Origin: Aspidapion aeneum | Taxonomy: Eukaryota > Arthropoda > Insecta > Coleoptera > Brentidae | Direction: 5' to 3' | NCBI GenBank assembly: GCA_963576565.1 | Contig: CAUYVT010000055.1 | Span: 434,001-498,000 of the forward strand | Length of the DNA: 64,000 nt | Made by a program: the position numbers and the translations under genes | Part shown: in pieces, positions 10,491 through 23,102 of the stretch | How the letters are laid out: each line of letters opens with the position of its first letter | How positions within the stretch are numbered: the first letter of the stretch is position 1 | The notes under the pieces: model-generated | Database searches by the model: none | What the model saw: only the letters and a program-made list of their open reading frames with translations | What the model was told of the DNA's origin: nothing

Positions 10491-11853
10491 AAACCGTCCG
10501 AAAAATCCTATTTGCATTCCAGGTCGACGTTGTACTGTTATCGGACAGTCAGTTTTCCGTTCAATCAGGCCACTTAAACCGGCTTCGGAATCCTCTGAAA
10601 TCCAGGGATTGAAGACAAGCGCATTAGAAATGATTTCTCTCTCTTTCTCTTTGCCTTGTCTGTGTTTATCATATGTTGCACTGGAAAAATTGTATGCAAA
10701 ACACACATCTCTAGTTTACAGCACCTGACATTTACATTTGTCTGAGAAAATTAAAAAAACAGTGAACAACCCAAAAAATTAAAATTTCTGTCAAAATAAA
10801 TTGAGTTTCACAACCAATTTGAACACGTGACCAAATGCCACGAAAGCTACGTAAATATACAAATATTTTTTAAATTTCCAAAAAAAATTGTGAAAAATCT
10901 GCAGTATCTGTTGATTTTTTTGCAAGAGCCTCCTAATTTTTATTACTACGGGACTGCGGAATGTTGTAGGTATACCACATGGAAAAAAGCTCTACTGACC
11001 ATAGGGTAGCCTGCTTAGAAAAAGAAAAACTTAGCATGTGATTGGATAGGAATAGAAACATAAGGGTTTACACCAGATTTGGCGGAAGAACAAACGACTT
11101 CGCTTTAAGGCATCGACATTAAGGTCATTAACTATATATAACTACCAAAGTACAAGCTACAAAATGTGATTTTCCTAACTTCTTGAAAGTATCACGATCT
11201 CTATTTCCTACAAATAAATAAAATCACAAAAACTTTGTGAATATTAAGGCTTTCTATAATATGTAGGTAATTTCACAAAGATTCTGTAAAAATCAAAATA
11301 CAAATAAATAGATATATAAATTTCACATAAAACTTGTGATATTAGATAAAATAAATATTTTTTCACAAGTTTCGCCCAAAAATATGTGCTAATGCAAGTT
11401 CGTTTTAATTTTTGGTGTATTTAGTTTATTAGGCAGTCTGTAGTGGTTTATAGTTTAGTGTGTTTATTATTATTATTATTAGTGAATATCAATTAAATTA
11501 ATGTAATTTTATCTGCATTTTAAAGAACTAAAATTAAAAATGTATTATGATAATCCTTTGTAATTGTGTAAGTAATCCTTTCTGTGTGCAACTTTAATTT
11601 CATGCTCTCGAATTCATACGTTGCCTTCGATCTATCTTTACGCGAGACGACTACACCTAACCTTTCTTTTAGTCACGCGACTTTGAATTTAACTCTCTTC
11701 CATATGATCACATGACTGAAGTAAATCGATCACTACAACAACAGCATTCGTTTTTTGGACAGTTATTTCGTCGTTCCATCAAACCAAAACCGTTTTAAAA
11801 CAGTCCCCGTACTGCATTGCGCGCGCATTGGGATTTTTCGGACAGTTTTATGA
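10484..11853. mobile_element. possible 1.37-kb TIR element
   Basis: AGTCATAAAACCGTCCGAAA at 10484-10503 and following AATCC return as reverse complement at 11829-11853 (one mismatch). No transposase is visible between them; short frames only. The ends could also be two independent short copies. The body (10500-11830) is otherwise AT-rich and unassigned, with a conspicuous ATTATT run near 11465. Confidence 0.4.
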
Positions 11854-12371
<518 letters not shown>

Positions 12372-13099
12372 TGTATGGTGTAGATGACTATTTTATTTTA
12401 GATTTTAGGTTAGGTCTTAGGGCAAAATTTTATATTATTTGAAGATATTATAATATTACACTGTACTGCAAATTTAAAAATTTTGAATTAAAGTACATAT
12501 AGGTGTTTAGTCATCTAGGTGCTTACCAATGTTCGTTTTATAAAAATTGTTTTATAAAAAATTATTTTAAAATATATAAACTTAAAATAAACTTGAAACT
12601 CTATATAAATATTTTTGTTGGTATTTCGCTTGCTGATTATGCGCACTAGGTCAAAAAGAACTATAACTGTAACAGTTGCGACAATGTGGGTATTTTTGCC
12701 TCTCTCGCGCACTAGCTAATAAATAAAGACGAATAAAAATAAAGGTTACCATTAAATCGTTAACTTATTCGTTTCTGTTATTTTATATCTTCCAGTGGCG
12801 GCTCGTGGGCTAGTGAAATTGAGCTTACCTTGGTTTTCTACAAAAACACATTTTTTTTATTTTTAAAACATCTTAATATGTTTGTTATTTTATGCATTTC
12901 TTTTTTATATAAAATCTGGTAAACCCTGTGCAATGGAGTGGATCACACTCCGGTCGACAAATATCTGGTCGGGGCGTTAAAACCCAGAGTGTGTGGGGGT
13001 GGAATGTATGCCGGTTGTCTGCTGGCTCCGTTAAACGAGATTTTTACCAGTGACCTATATGAGCGACAGAGAGGGACAATTTTTACATTCTTTTAAGGA
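12372..13099. other. AT-rich spacer
   Basis: No gene. A CAGTGGCGGCTCGTGGG string at 12795 looks like a DNA-transposon terminus but lacks a convincing partner. Confidence 0.35.
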
Positions 13100-13995
13100 A
13101 AGGAATCAACGAATTTATTACTATTTCCTATTAGGTGATTTTTAAAAATTTATTTAATTTACGGACGTCCCTAGTTTTAAAAATAAATTTTTCCCACTTT
13201 GTTATACATCGTTTAAAAAGAAGTTTTATTTTCTACATTTAAGTAAAAAATATATTTTTTGATAAAGAGCTTGGTTTTTTTAAAAATCGGGTGAAATCGG
13301 GTAAATGACCCCCATTTACGGATGTCGCTGGAGAGTTTATCATCAATCAAACCCTACTTTTACTTCGTTAAGAAGGGAATTTTATTTTAAACAATAAAGT
13401 GTGGAACACAAATTTTTTTTTATTAGGGCTTAGTTTCTGAGAAAATTGGATAAAACCTGTAACAAAATTAATTTGTTTGGTGATTTGTAAAAATTGATTT
13501 TATTTACGAACGCCGTCGATTACGAAAATTTTATTTTCTATAATCGACTGAAGGGCACAATTTTTGATAGAGGGCTTGGTTTTAAGAAAATCAGGTACAA
13601 CATGTGACAAACTGAGAGTTAAATTGGATAAAACTTGTGTGATTTTTCAAAATTGATTTTTTATACCGACGCCTTTAAATTGTTATAAATGAAAGTAATC
13701 TTGTCTTATTACACATTATTTAAAAGAAAATTTGATTGCCTACAATATACTGTAAAACACAATTTTTGATAAATAGCTTGGTTTTTAAGAAAATCTGGTA
13801 AAACCTGTAACAAACAATTACTTTTCAAAATTTGTTTACATTTCCTGAATAAATGGACGCCCCTGGAAAGTTTGTCATTAGTCGTACCCTACTGACTTGC
13901 ATATCGTTAAAAAGCAAATTTTATTGTCTACAAAAAAGGTTATACATAATTTTCCCTAAGAAGCTTAGTTTTTGAGAAAATTTGAAGACAACCTA
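13100..13995. repeat. degenerate tandem repeat, about 140-200 bp period
   Basis: Five diverged units share two landmarks: a phrase like 'AGCTTGGTTTTTAAGAAAAT' followed by 'GGTAAAACCTGTAACAAA' (near 13265, 13427, 13570, 13772, 13960), and 'TTTACGGACGCCC' with 'AAATTTTATTTTCTACA' between them. The spacing varies because of indels. No coding frame persists between units, so this is an old noncoding tandem array or the remnant of a repeat-rich transposon. Confidence 0.65.
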
Positions 13996-14345
13996 AAAAT
14001 TTCAGGTTTTGGGGAGTCTGAGGCGCTTTTGTGGGTTTTTTGCAGCTAAAATTTAAAAAACTATTTTTTTATTTTTAGGTTAGATCTTACGCATTTTTTA
14101 TTCATTTCTCTGTCATTGTGGCTTTAGGGCGTCAACTTAGTTAAATTTTCAGAAATTCGAAGTTCTTTAAAAATACTGGTTTGTTGGGAGGGGGGGGCAG
14201 CATAAAGCGGATTTTTCGCGCTTTGAAAAAAACCGCGCGGAAAATACGCTTCATGAACAGTAAGCTGCTTAAAGGTGCAAATTAAGTCACGATTTATTTT
14301 TTAAATATAATTCAAGGCACTGTAGGTGACAATTTTTTTTCTAAA
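13996..14345. other. spacer
   Basis: No supported feature; one G-run near 14190. Confidence 0.35.
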
Positions 14346-14629
14346 TAGGGACTTATTGCAATAAGGCCAAGCATAAATATTGCCGGGCACTATTTTGACA
14401 GTTTCCCATTGAAAACTAATAGTTGATCTTTCAAAACTGACATACCAAAGTCGAATTTATAAATTTCTAGTATTTATTTTCCATTAATAGTGGCGGCACT
14501 ATTAATTGCGGCTCTTATAAAACACAAAGGCCTAATTTTGAAAGAAGACAGCTGTTCTTATAATGTGAGACTGTCAGAATAGTGCCCAGCACAATTACTG
14601 CCCGGCTTTATTGCACTAAGTCCCTAATC
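14346..14629. mobile_element. 284-bp MITE, TA-flanked, 57-bp TIRs
   Basis: TAGGGACTTATTGCAATAAG at the left and CTTTATTGCACTAAGTCCCTA at the right are inverted, and homology continues inwards to GGGCACTATTTTGACAGT versus GACTGTCAGAATAGTGCCC, about 57 bp per arm. Both ends abut TA, suggesting a Tc1/mariner-type target. No ORF. Confidence 0.8.
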
Positions 14630-15328
14630 AACAAAAAACGCGTAATTTAATAAAAGTAAGTTGTTTTGTTTGAAATAGTACGCTTGTTAATTTTTAATTT
14701 CGCTTGATTTCAAAAATTGTGCTTTCTCTAAAAACAGAAGCATAAGTCTTATCCGGTCCTTAAAATTTGACATTTGATGTTGGACAGTTTTACAGATTGG
14801 GTCACTTTCACATATTTTTTATACCAAAAACTAAAATAACAAGGTACGCCACTGACTATGACTAAAAATATTAAAATAACTGTATATATTCCGTTAGCAG
14901 ACCGGAATTGACAATTATTTAATTTTAAGATGTATTTTTGTGCTCCTTTGATACGCCCATGTGTCCAAACCAGAAGGGCTACTACATTTTGACCCTGGTT
15001 TTTATAATGCTTTTATCTGGATGTACAAGATATCAGAATTTCAGAAAAATCGGCTGGTATCGTCGCACACCTAATTGGGTGCGGATTTGTTTATCGACGC
15101 CCCTCATTACACTCTGTATAAAAGTTAACGATGCACCCCGCGACCGCACTTTTACGCTAATCAAGTAAAAGATCATCCTTATAATAAAAATGAATATGTT
15201 TCAATCAAGAAGGCATACAGATAAAAATTCTATAAAAGAGCTACAGGAACAGCGTAAGGTCGCCAGTGCAAAAGATCAAAGTGAGCAAGTCCATAGAGAA
15301 GAAACTTACCACCCTCGTCGGTGTCGCC
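14630..15328. other. spacer with unassigned frames
   Basis: Two frames of 75 codons (14938-15168, 15190-15414) have no recognisable domain, Kozak context or splice structure. A GTACGCCACTG string at 14843-14853 resembles a transposon end without a partner. Confidence 0.3.
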
Positions 15329-15415
15329 GAGGCACCGGCGCATTTTCAACACCGGCGCATTTTCAACACCGGCGGAGCCAAAAAGAGGTACATAAGCAAG
15401 TTAGGTTAGGTTAGG
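15329..15415. repeat. 17-bp minisatellite and short TTAGG run
   Basis: ACCGGCGCATTTTCAAC is repeated about 2.6 times (15334-15376), followed 20 bp later by a short run of GTTAG/GTTAG units (15398-15415), three copies of the insect telomere pentamer. Confidence 0.75.
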
Positions 15416-15796
15416 TGGATAGTAACTTTTTTTTTTCGTTCATACATTTTTTAAAATTTATATAACTTTAAAAAACTATTAGATATTTTTCAAGAAGCTT
15501 ATTGGATCACAAACAAACAAAGAAACAAATATACAAGATATCACGAGGAAATATCAAATATTACATCGCATCTTCCACGGTATTTGATACAATAAACAGT
15601 ATTTTCGTAGCTAGTCCGGGGCCATAGTGTCTTTGGTGGGATTTTTGATGAATATTATATGACACCAACCTGTTGTAATCGATTACTTATAAACGCACTA
15701 ATACTGCCTGACCTGTTAACAGATCCAAAAATGTCTGAGTGAAAAAGTAAGGTCAGGGTGGCAAATTATGTTTTCAACTCTGGGCGGTCTAAGCTA
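15416..15796. other. spacer
   Basis: No supported feature. Confidence 0.35.
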
Positions 15797-17245
15797 GATC
15801 AAGGCCAACAAAAAAATAGAGGCCACGACCCTGAAAAAATCAGCTGTTCTCCGGGGGTTGAATTTTACATTGGGTCTTATGGGAGGTCAGACGTTTTTTT
15901 ATGATATTCTCAAAATGGCACTAGAGATTTCCGCGAAATTTCAGTGAAATATTCTGAGACACCATCCCGATATTCCACCAAACTTTTGTAAGGATACAAG
16001 ATGATTAAAAGGTTAAAATCTTCAAGATTTAGCATTCCTTATTTTGAATTTAAGTTACCCGCCATGTATCGCATGCCAACTGTTATATTTGACATGTATT
16101 TGAGTTTGTCATCTGTGTTTGTCACATTCGCTTCTGCTTTAAACTTAATTTTTGTGTGAGCTAATGAAGCGGCTCTGAACAACAAGGGATTACTATAGAT
16201 TAAAAAAAAATTGTTCTAAAATAATTTAGTAAAAACAATCTCAAAACCGGCTTTATTTAAAAAAAAAATCAAATATTCGTGAACCGTCATTCCAACTTCA
16301 ATATTTTAAAGACAATCAGCTGTGTCGTAACGTGACCATCAAAAAAAAATCAGCCCCGGATGTGACGTCAACAAAGTGGAGGATCGTAGCCCGTCCGTTT
16401 TGATAGCCCTGGCTAGATTAATAAAACTTGGTCCACCTATCGGCCTCAAAGAATTGATTCTTCAACTGTCAAAAAATATTAAATATATTGTTTCTAGGGG
16501 GCGCAAGGGGGCAAAATATGTTTTTAGATTTTTCTTTATATCTTCTACAGTATTTTACACGCTCAACTTGGACTCTCTAAATTAAGTTTGTAGTTGATAT
16601 ATTTACCCACAGGTCGGCTATATATCAAATCAGGGCTATCAAAACGGACGGGCCACGATCCTCCACTTTGTTGACGTCACATCCGGGGCTGACTTTTTTT
16701 TTGATGGTCACGTCACGACACAGCTGATTGTCTTTAAAATATTTAAGTTGGAATGACGGTTTATGAATATTTGATTTTTTTAAAAATAAAGACGGTTTTG
16801 AGATTGTTTTTACTATATTCTTGCAGAACAATTGTTTTTTAATGTATAGTAATCCTTAATCTTTCAGAGCCGCTTCATTAGCTCACACAAAAATTAAATT
16901 TAAAACAGAAGCGATTGTGACAAACATAGATGACAAAGTCAAATACTTGTCAAATATAACAGTTGGCATGCGGTACATGACGGGTAATTTGAATTCAAAA
17001 TAAAAAATGCTAAATGTTGAAAATTTTTAAATTTTAATCACCTTGCATCCTTACAAAAGTTTGGTGGAATATAAGGATGGTGTCTGAGAATATTTGACTG
17101 AAATTTCGCGGAAATCTGTAGGGCCATTTTGAAAATATCATAAAAAAACGTCTGACCTCCCATAAGACCCAATGTAAAAGTCAGCCCCCGGACAACAGCT
17201 GATTTTTTCAGGGTCGTGGCCTCTATTTTTGCGTTGGCCTTGATC
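15797..17245. mobile_element. 1.45-kb foldback element, 615-bp inverted arms
   Basis: The arm 15797-16411 (starting GATCAAGGCCAAC, ending TTTTGATAGCCCTG) is present as reverse complement at 16631-17245, around a 219-bp centre (16412-16630). Both arms measure 615 bp, with perhaps 5-8 percent scattered differences by eye. The arms carry no conserved ORF. The frames 16376-16585 and 16625-16831 include mirrored peptides such as 'DRGPSVLIAL', as expected when both arms are read. A transcript through it would form a very long hairpin. Target duplication not resolved. Confidence 0.85.
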
Positions 17246-17517
17246 AAATAAACTTCGAAGCTGTTAACAAGGCCCTCTAGATAAAGGGAAACATTTTTGT
17301 AATTTATATATTTTTTTATATAATTGATTTATACTCTGCCCTATGTCAGCAAAATTGCTCCGGCTCTTGTTAATCATGTTAATCATGAATTTACGCTTTT
17401 GCGATATTTTAAACTGATCAATTGGATGGGTTATATAAATTAACGTATTAACCGGAGGAGACCAGAAAATAAACAAAAAATCGGCCGTCTAGATAAAAAT
17501 TTGGCCCGCCACAAAAA
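17246..17517. other. spacer
   Basis: No supported feature. Confidence 0.35.
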
Positions 17518-18092
17518 CATCGAAAAAAGTTTTGTCGAAACGTAAAAAGGTCGAAAAAAATAATGCCGAACCGTAACTTGGTCGAAAATAAAAAATCGAA
17601 AGTAAAATAGACGAAAATAATTTAAACGAAACGTAGTTTTGTCGATCCGTAAAATTGTCAAAAATAATATAGTAGAAAATAATTTAGACGAAGCGTTATT
17701 TCGTCGACCCGTAAAAATGTCAAAACGTAAAAGCATCGAAACGTAAAATCATCGAAACGTAGTTAAGTCGATTCGCAGAATGATCGAACCGTAAGAAAAT
17801 CGATAAAAAGGTTGAACCGTAAAAAAGTCGAAAAATAATAAAATCGAAAAATAAAAGAGAAGAAAGCAATTTAAGCGAAACGTAATTTTGTCGATCCGTA
17901 AAATTGTCGAAAATAATGTAGAATAAAATAATTTAAACGAATCGTAATTTCGTCGATCCGTAAAAATGTCGAAACGTAAAAAAGTCGAAAATTAAACGCG
18001 CGATACGCAATGGAGAAGAGACGCAAAATCATCGAAACGTAATTATGTCGAAACGTAAAAAGCTCGAACCGTAAAAAAGTCGAAAATGCGGG
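17518..18092. repeat. dispersed array of TCGAAACGTAAAA-like words
   Basis: About 575 bp made of short diverged words: GTCGAAACGTAAAA, GTCGATCCGTAAAA, GTCGAACCGTAA, GACGAAAATAATTTAAACG. The irregular spacing is 12-20 bp. The same block, including the embedded string GCGATACGCAATGGAGAAGA, occurs reverse-complemented at 54490-54985. Related wording is also at 38310-38540. No coding frame. Confidence 0.8.
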
Positions 18093-18732
18093 TGCGATGT
18101 TGCCTTATTTTGCAAAATTTCTTGGCTGAATTCGTTGAACTTACGCTGAAAGTTTCACTATATATGGTTAGATGGCACCTGAGGTCATCTCAAAGAACGA
18201 AGGGGCCGCATATGAATTAGCTGAGGTAATCGAATTCGTTTTTAGCATGTTCTCCAGTAGTATAATTTTAGTTCCTATTATTTTATTATTAAATAATAGG
18301 TATAGTTTTCTAAAACTCTTACATTATCAGAAAATACTTTAATATTATAAATAAAATACATATGTAGGCACCTAAGTATTAATTAAATCTTATACGTCAG
18401 TAGCTAGCCCATGGAATAGTAAAGAAATTAAAACCTCGCAATGTCTATTAATTATGTTTAAAATAGACGATATCTAAACCAAAATTTTTCTGGAAAAAAA
18501 TGAAGAAATTTCTAGTATTTGCGCTGGTATCTTGACATAAGACTAGATTAAGCCAATCTGGGTCGATTTCGTTTTGCTAGCACACAACTTTTTTTTTCGA
18601 TTATGATCCCACCTAATCCTATTAACAGACTTATTTTTTTTTGCATCTGAGAGAAAGGCCGTAAAGAAACGAAGCTGACGTGTTTTTGTTTTTTTTTCTA
18701 AAAAACCCAAATAAGTACCTTATTTACATTAA
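18093..18732. other. AT-rich spacer
   Basis: No supported feature. Confidence 0.35.
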
Positions 18733-19096
18733 CCCCTAAGTAGCCACCACCGACTTTTTTTTTCAAATTGCACTCTTAAATCTACTGCCAATTCTAAATA
18801 CAACCCCGTATGTTTTGTTTTTATTTCCAATAGGTATTTTGCTTTAAGTAAAAAAGTATTCATAAAATATATATAGACAAATACTATTTTTTATTATAAC
18901 CCATTACAATGTTAAAATTCTGGTCCTTTGGCCGCTACACTAAGGGAGATATAGCGTGTAAAGGAAATTCGTGAACACCTTGTATACACGCGTGTTATTA
19001 AATAATTGTTTTAGGTCCTTTTTAATTTTAAACTTTTATTGTCATTTTCTGTAATGTCATTAAAAATTGGCCCAATTTTTCTTTTTGTAGTTACAC

Positions 19097-20225
19097 CATT
19101 GAGTTGTATAACGCCCTGAAAGGGCGTTAGAGACGGAAAGACAAGGCATTTTTTATTGACCCTATCCAATTTGGTTCCTATGGGCGAGTATTTCTTTTAC
19201 AATAAAAACAGAGATAGACATTATTGCACATGTGAAACGGACAAAGATAGGGTGATTTTGCATGCTAATAATACCCTAGATAATATATGGGTACTTTTAT
19301 CTCTCTCACACTGACGGCATAAGTGCGACAGAAAAGCAGCTGGCTACCTTTAATCCACCTGCCGTATTTTGAGTGATTCGTGATTTTGCTAGTCGGTTTA
19401 TACAGGGAACTGATAGACAATGTTGTCTAAGTACGGAAATGAATTTTTTTGGATTTTGTGCGGGAATATTACAAAAAGAAATCTTAAAACGTTTAAAAAC
19501 AAGTTTAGAAGTAACTTTTTGAGTTCAAACATGGTCCAAAATTGTTTTTTGTGCAAAAGAAGAAAAAAAATCCATAAAAAAACAACATTTCATGGGTAAG
19601 TCGTCTTGACGGATAGTTTTTGCTAAAACACGAGAAAGTTCAGTAGCGTCACGATAGATAGTTTTTTCTGTGACCGTGCGATTTTACCCTCACACATTTT
19701 GATTCAGAAAGTGTCACTTCCCCGCATTTTTTTGCATTGCATGAAAATTAACAAAAAGTATTTGATTTTCTTAAAAATGATTTTTTTTTAAATGCTTACA
19801 TACCGATTTTTATCCAGTTGTTTTTGTTTTTTCGAACCAAACTTTTGACATGTCACGGTCGAGTTTCATACATCTTGATGAATTGTTACACACACTGATC
19901 TATGTTTTTCTAAATTTCTATAAATTTAATGTTTTTTGCGGACTTTACAGTAATTTTAAGTAAAATTTTGGTCTTTCATCGCGAAAGTATATATTTATTA
20001 TTATATGACCACCGCGACCGGTCTACAGGCCGGTATCATATGTGTATGTCCTTCTAATGTCATTTGACCATCATGCTGTCTTACTTAATAAGGTCACTTA
20101 GTTTAATTAATAATTTTGTCCTACATAATATAAAAGAAGAATAGAAACCAACAAAAAATTTGTGACACTTCGATTACCGATTTTCTTTGATTGCGATGGA
20201 TTAGGGTGACCAGATTATTAACAAC
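19097..20225. other. left unique part of the 6.5-kb insertion
   Basis: After the terminal hairpin this is AT-rich DNA with no ORF above 60 codons and no recognisable domain. It ends at the satellite. Confidence 0.5.
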
Positions 20226-23102
20226 TAGGTAGGTTAGGTTGGGTTAGGTTGGGTTAGGTTGGGTTAGGTTGAGTTAGGTTGGGTTAGGTTGGGTTAGGTT
20301 GGGTTAGGTTGGGTTAGGTTGGGTTAGGTTGGGTTAGGTTCGGTTAGGTTGGGTTAGGTTGGGTTAGATTGGGTTAGGTTGGGTTAGGTTGGGTTAGGTT
20401 GGGTTAGGTTGGGTTAGGTTGGGTTAGGTTGGGTTAGGTTGGGTTAGGTTGGGTTAGGTTGGGTTAGGTTGGGTTAGGTTGGGTTAGGTTGGGTTAGGTT
20501 GGGTTAGGTTGGGTTAGGTTGGGTTAGGTTGGGTTAGGTTGGGTTAGGTTGGGTTAGGTTGGGTTAGGTTGGGTTAGGTTGGGTTAGGTTGGGTTAGGTT
20601 GGGTTAGGTTGGGTTAGGTTGGGTTAGGTTGGGTTAGGTTGGGTTAGGTTGGGTTAGGTTGGGTTAGGTTGGGTTAGGTTGGGTTAGGTTGGGTTAGGTT
20701 GGGTTAGGTTGGGTTAGGTTGGGTTAGGTTGGGTTAGGTTGGGTTAGGTTGGGTTAGGTTGGGTTAGGTTGGGTTAGGTTGGGTTAGGTTGGGTTAGGTT
20801 GGGTTAGGTTGGGTTAGGTTGGGTTAGGTTGGGTTAGGTTGGGTTAGGTTGGGTTAGGTTGGGTTAGGTTGGGTTAGGTTGGGTTAGGTTGGGTTAGGTT
20901 GGGTTAGGTTGGGTTAGGTTGGGTTAGGTTGGGTTAGGTTGGGTTAGGTTGGGTTAGGTTGGGTTAGGTTGGGTTAGGTTGAGTTAGGTTGGGTTAGGTT
21001 GGGTTAGGTTGGGTTAGGTTGGGTTAGGTTGGGTTAGGTTGGGTTAGGTTGGGTTAGGTTGGGTTAGGTTGGGTTAGGTTGGGTTAGGTTGGGTTAGGTT
21101 GGGTTAGGTTGGGTTAGGTTGGGTTAGGTTGGGTTAGGTTGGGTTAGGTTGGGTTAGGTTGGGTTAGGTTGGGTTAGGTTGGGTTAGGTTGGGTTAGGTT
21201 GGGTTAGGTTGGGTTAGGTTGGGTTAGGTTGGGTTAGGTTGGGTTAGGTTGGGTTAGGTTGGGTTAGGTTGGGTTAGGTTGGGTTAGGTTGGGTTAGGTT
21301 GGGTTAGGTTGGGTTAGGTTGGGTTAGGTTGGGTTAGGTTGCGTTGGGTTAGGTTAGGTTGGGTTAGGTTGGGTTAGGTTGGGTTAGGTTGGGTTAGGTT
21401 GGGTTAGGTTAAGTTAGGTTGGGTTAGGTTGGGTTAGGTTGGGTTAGGTTGGGTTAGGCTGGGTTAGGTTGGGTTAGGTTGGGTTAGGTTGGGTTAGGTT
21501 GGGTTAGGTTTAGTTAGGTTGGGTTAGGTTGGGTTAGGTTGGGTTAGGTTGGGTTAGGTTGGGTTAGGTTGGGTTAGGTTGGGTTAGGTTGGGTTAGGTT
21601 GGGTTAGGTTGGGTTAGGTTGGGTTAGGTTGGGTTAGGTTGGGTTAGGTTGGGTTAGGTTGGGTTAGGTTGGGTTAGGTTGGGTTAGGTTGGGTTAGGTT
21701 GGGTTAGGTTGGGTTAGGTTGGGTTAGGTTGGGTTAGGTTGGGTTAGGTTGGGTTAGGTTGGGTTAGGTTGGGTTAGGTTGGGTTAGGTTGGGTTAGGTT
21801 GGGTTAGGTTGGGTTAGGTTGGGTTAGGTTGGGTTAGGTTGGGTTAGGTTGGGTTAGGTTGGGTTAGGTTGGGTTAGGTTGGGTTAGGTTGGGTTAGGTT
21901 GGGTTAGGTTGGGTTAGGTTGGGTTAGGTTGGGTTAGGTTGGGTTAGGTTGGGTTAGGTTGGGTTAGGTTGGGTTAGGTTGGGTTAGGTTGGGTTAGGTT
22001 GGGTTAGGTTGGGTTAGGTTGGGTTAGGTTTGGGTTAGGTTGGGTTAGGTTGGGTTAGGTTGGGTTAGGTTGGGTTAGGTTGGGTTAGGTTGGGTTAGGT
22101 TGGGTTAGGTTGGGTTAGGTTGGGTTAGGTTGGGTTAGGTTGGGTTAGGTTGGGTTAGGTTGGGTTAGGTTGGGTTAGGTTGGGTTAGGTTGGGTTAGGT
22201 TGGGTTAGGTTGGGTTAGGTTGGGTTAGGTTGGGTTAGGTTGGGTTAGGTTGGGTTAGGTTGGGTTAGGTTGGGTTAGGTTGGGTTAGGTTGGGTTAGGT
22301 TGGGTTAGGTTGGGTTAGGTTGGGTTAGGTTGGGTTAGGTTGGGTTAGGTTGGGTTAGGTTGGGTTAGTTTGGGTTAGGTTGGGTTAGGTTGGGTTAGGT
22401 TGGGTTAGGTTGGGTTAGGTTGGGTTAGGTTGGGTTAGGTTGGGTTAGGTTGGGTTAGGTTGGGTTAGGTTGGGTTAGGTTGGGTTAGGTTGGGTTAGGT
22501 TGGGTTAGGTTGGGTTAGGTTGGGTTAGGTTGGGTTAGGTTGGGTTAGGTTGGGTTAGGTTGGGTTAGGTTGGGTTAGGTTGGGTTAGGTTGGGTTAGGT
22601 TGGGTTAGGTTGGGTTAGGTTGGGTTAGGTTGGGTTAGGTTGGGTTAGGTTGGGTTAGGTTGGGTTAGGTTAGGTTAGGTTGGGTTAGGTTAGGTTAGGT
22701 TGGGTTAGGTTGGGTTAGGTTGGGTTAGGTTGGGTTAGGTTGGGTTAGGTTGGGTTAGGTTGGGTTAGGTTGGGTTAGGTTGGGTTAGGTTGGGTTAGGT
22801 TGGGTTAGGTTGGGTTAGGTTGGGTTAGGTTGGGTTAGGTTGGGTTAGGTTGGGTTAGGTTGGGTTAGGTTGGGTTAGGTTGGGTTAGGTTGGGTTAGGT
22901 TGGGTTAGGTTGGGTTAGGTTGGGTTAGGTTGGGTTAGGTTGGGTTAGGTTGGGTTAGGTTGGGTTAGGTTGGGTTAGGTTGGGTTAGGTTGGGTTAGGT
23001 TGGGTTAGGTTGGGTTAGGTTGGGTTAGGTTGGGTTAGGTTGGGTTAGGTTGGGTTAGGTTGGGTTAGGATGGGTTAGGATGGGTTAGGTTGGGTTAGGT
23101 TT
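20226..23102. repeat. (TTAGGTTGGG)n telomere-like satellite, about 287 copies
   Basis: A near-perfect head-to-tail array of the decamer TTAGGTTGGG, alternating the insect telomere pentamer TTAGG with TTGGG. Variants are rare: GAG, CGG, AAG or TAG for the first three bases of the GGGTTAGGTT phase near 20271, 20341, 21411 and 21511; an irregular unit at 21341; one extra T at about 22030 that shifts phase; pure TTAGG runs near 22671 and 22691; and decay only at the right edge. Such homogeneity implies recent expansion or strong homogenisation. Both ends are in unrelated DNA, so it is interstitial in this assembly. Confidence 0.98.

Noticed and set aside
12795..14853. A 2-kb hAT element between CAGTGGCGG (12795) and CGCCACTG (14853)
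   Set aside because: Only eight to nine bases agree at the ends and no 8-bp duplication is present.
14938..15414. Two frames of about 75 codons as small genes
   Set aside because: No recognisable family, no supporting splice or promoter context, and composition like the surrounding spacer.
20226..23102. A true chromosome end
   Set aside because: Unrelated unique DNA lies on both sides and target duplications enclose the region; it is interstitial here.
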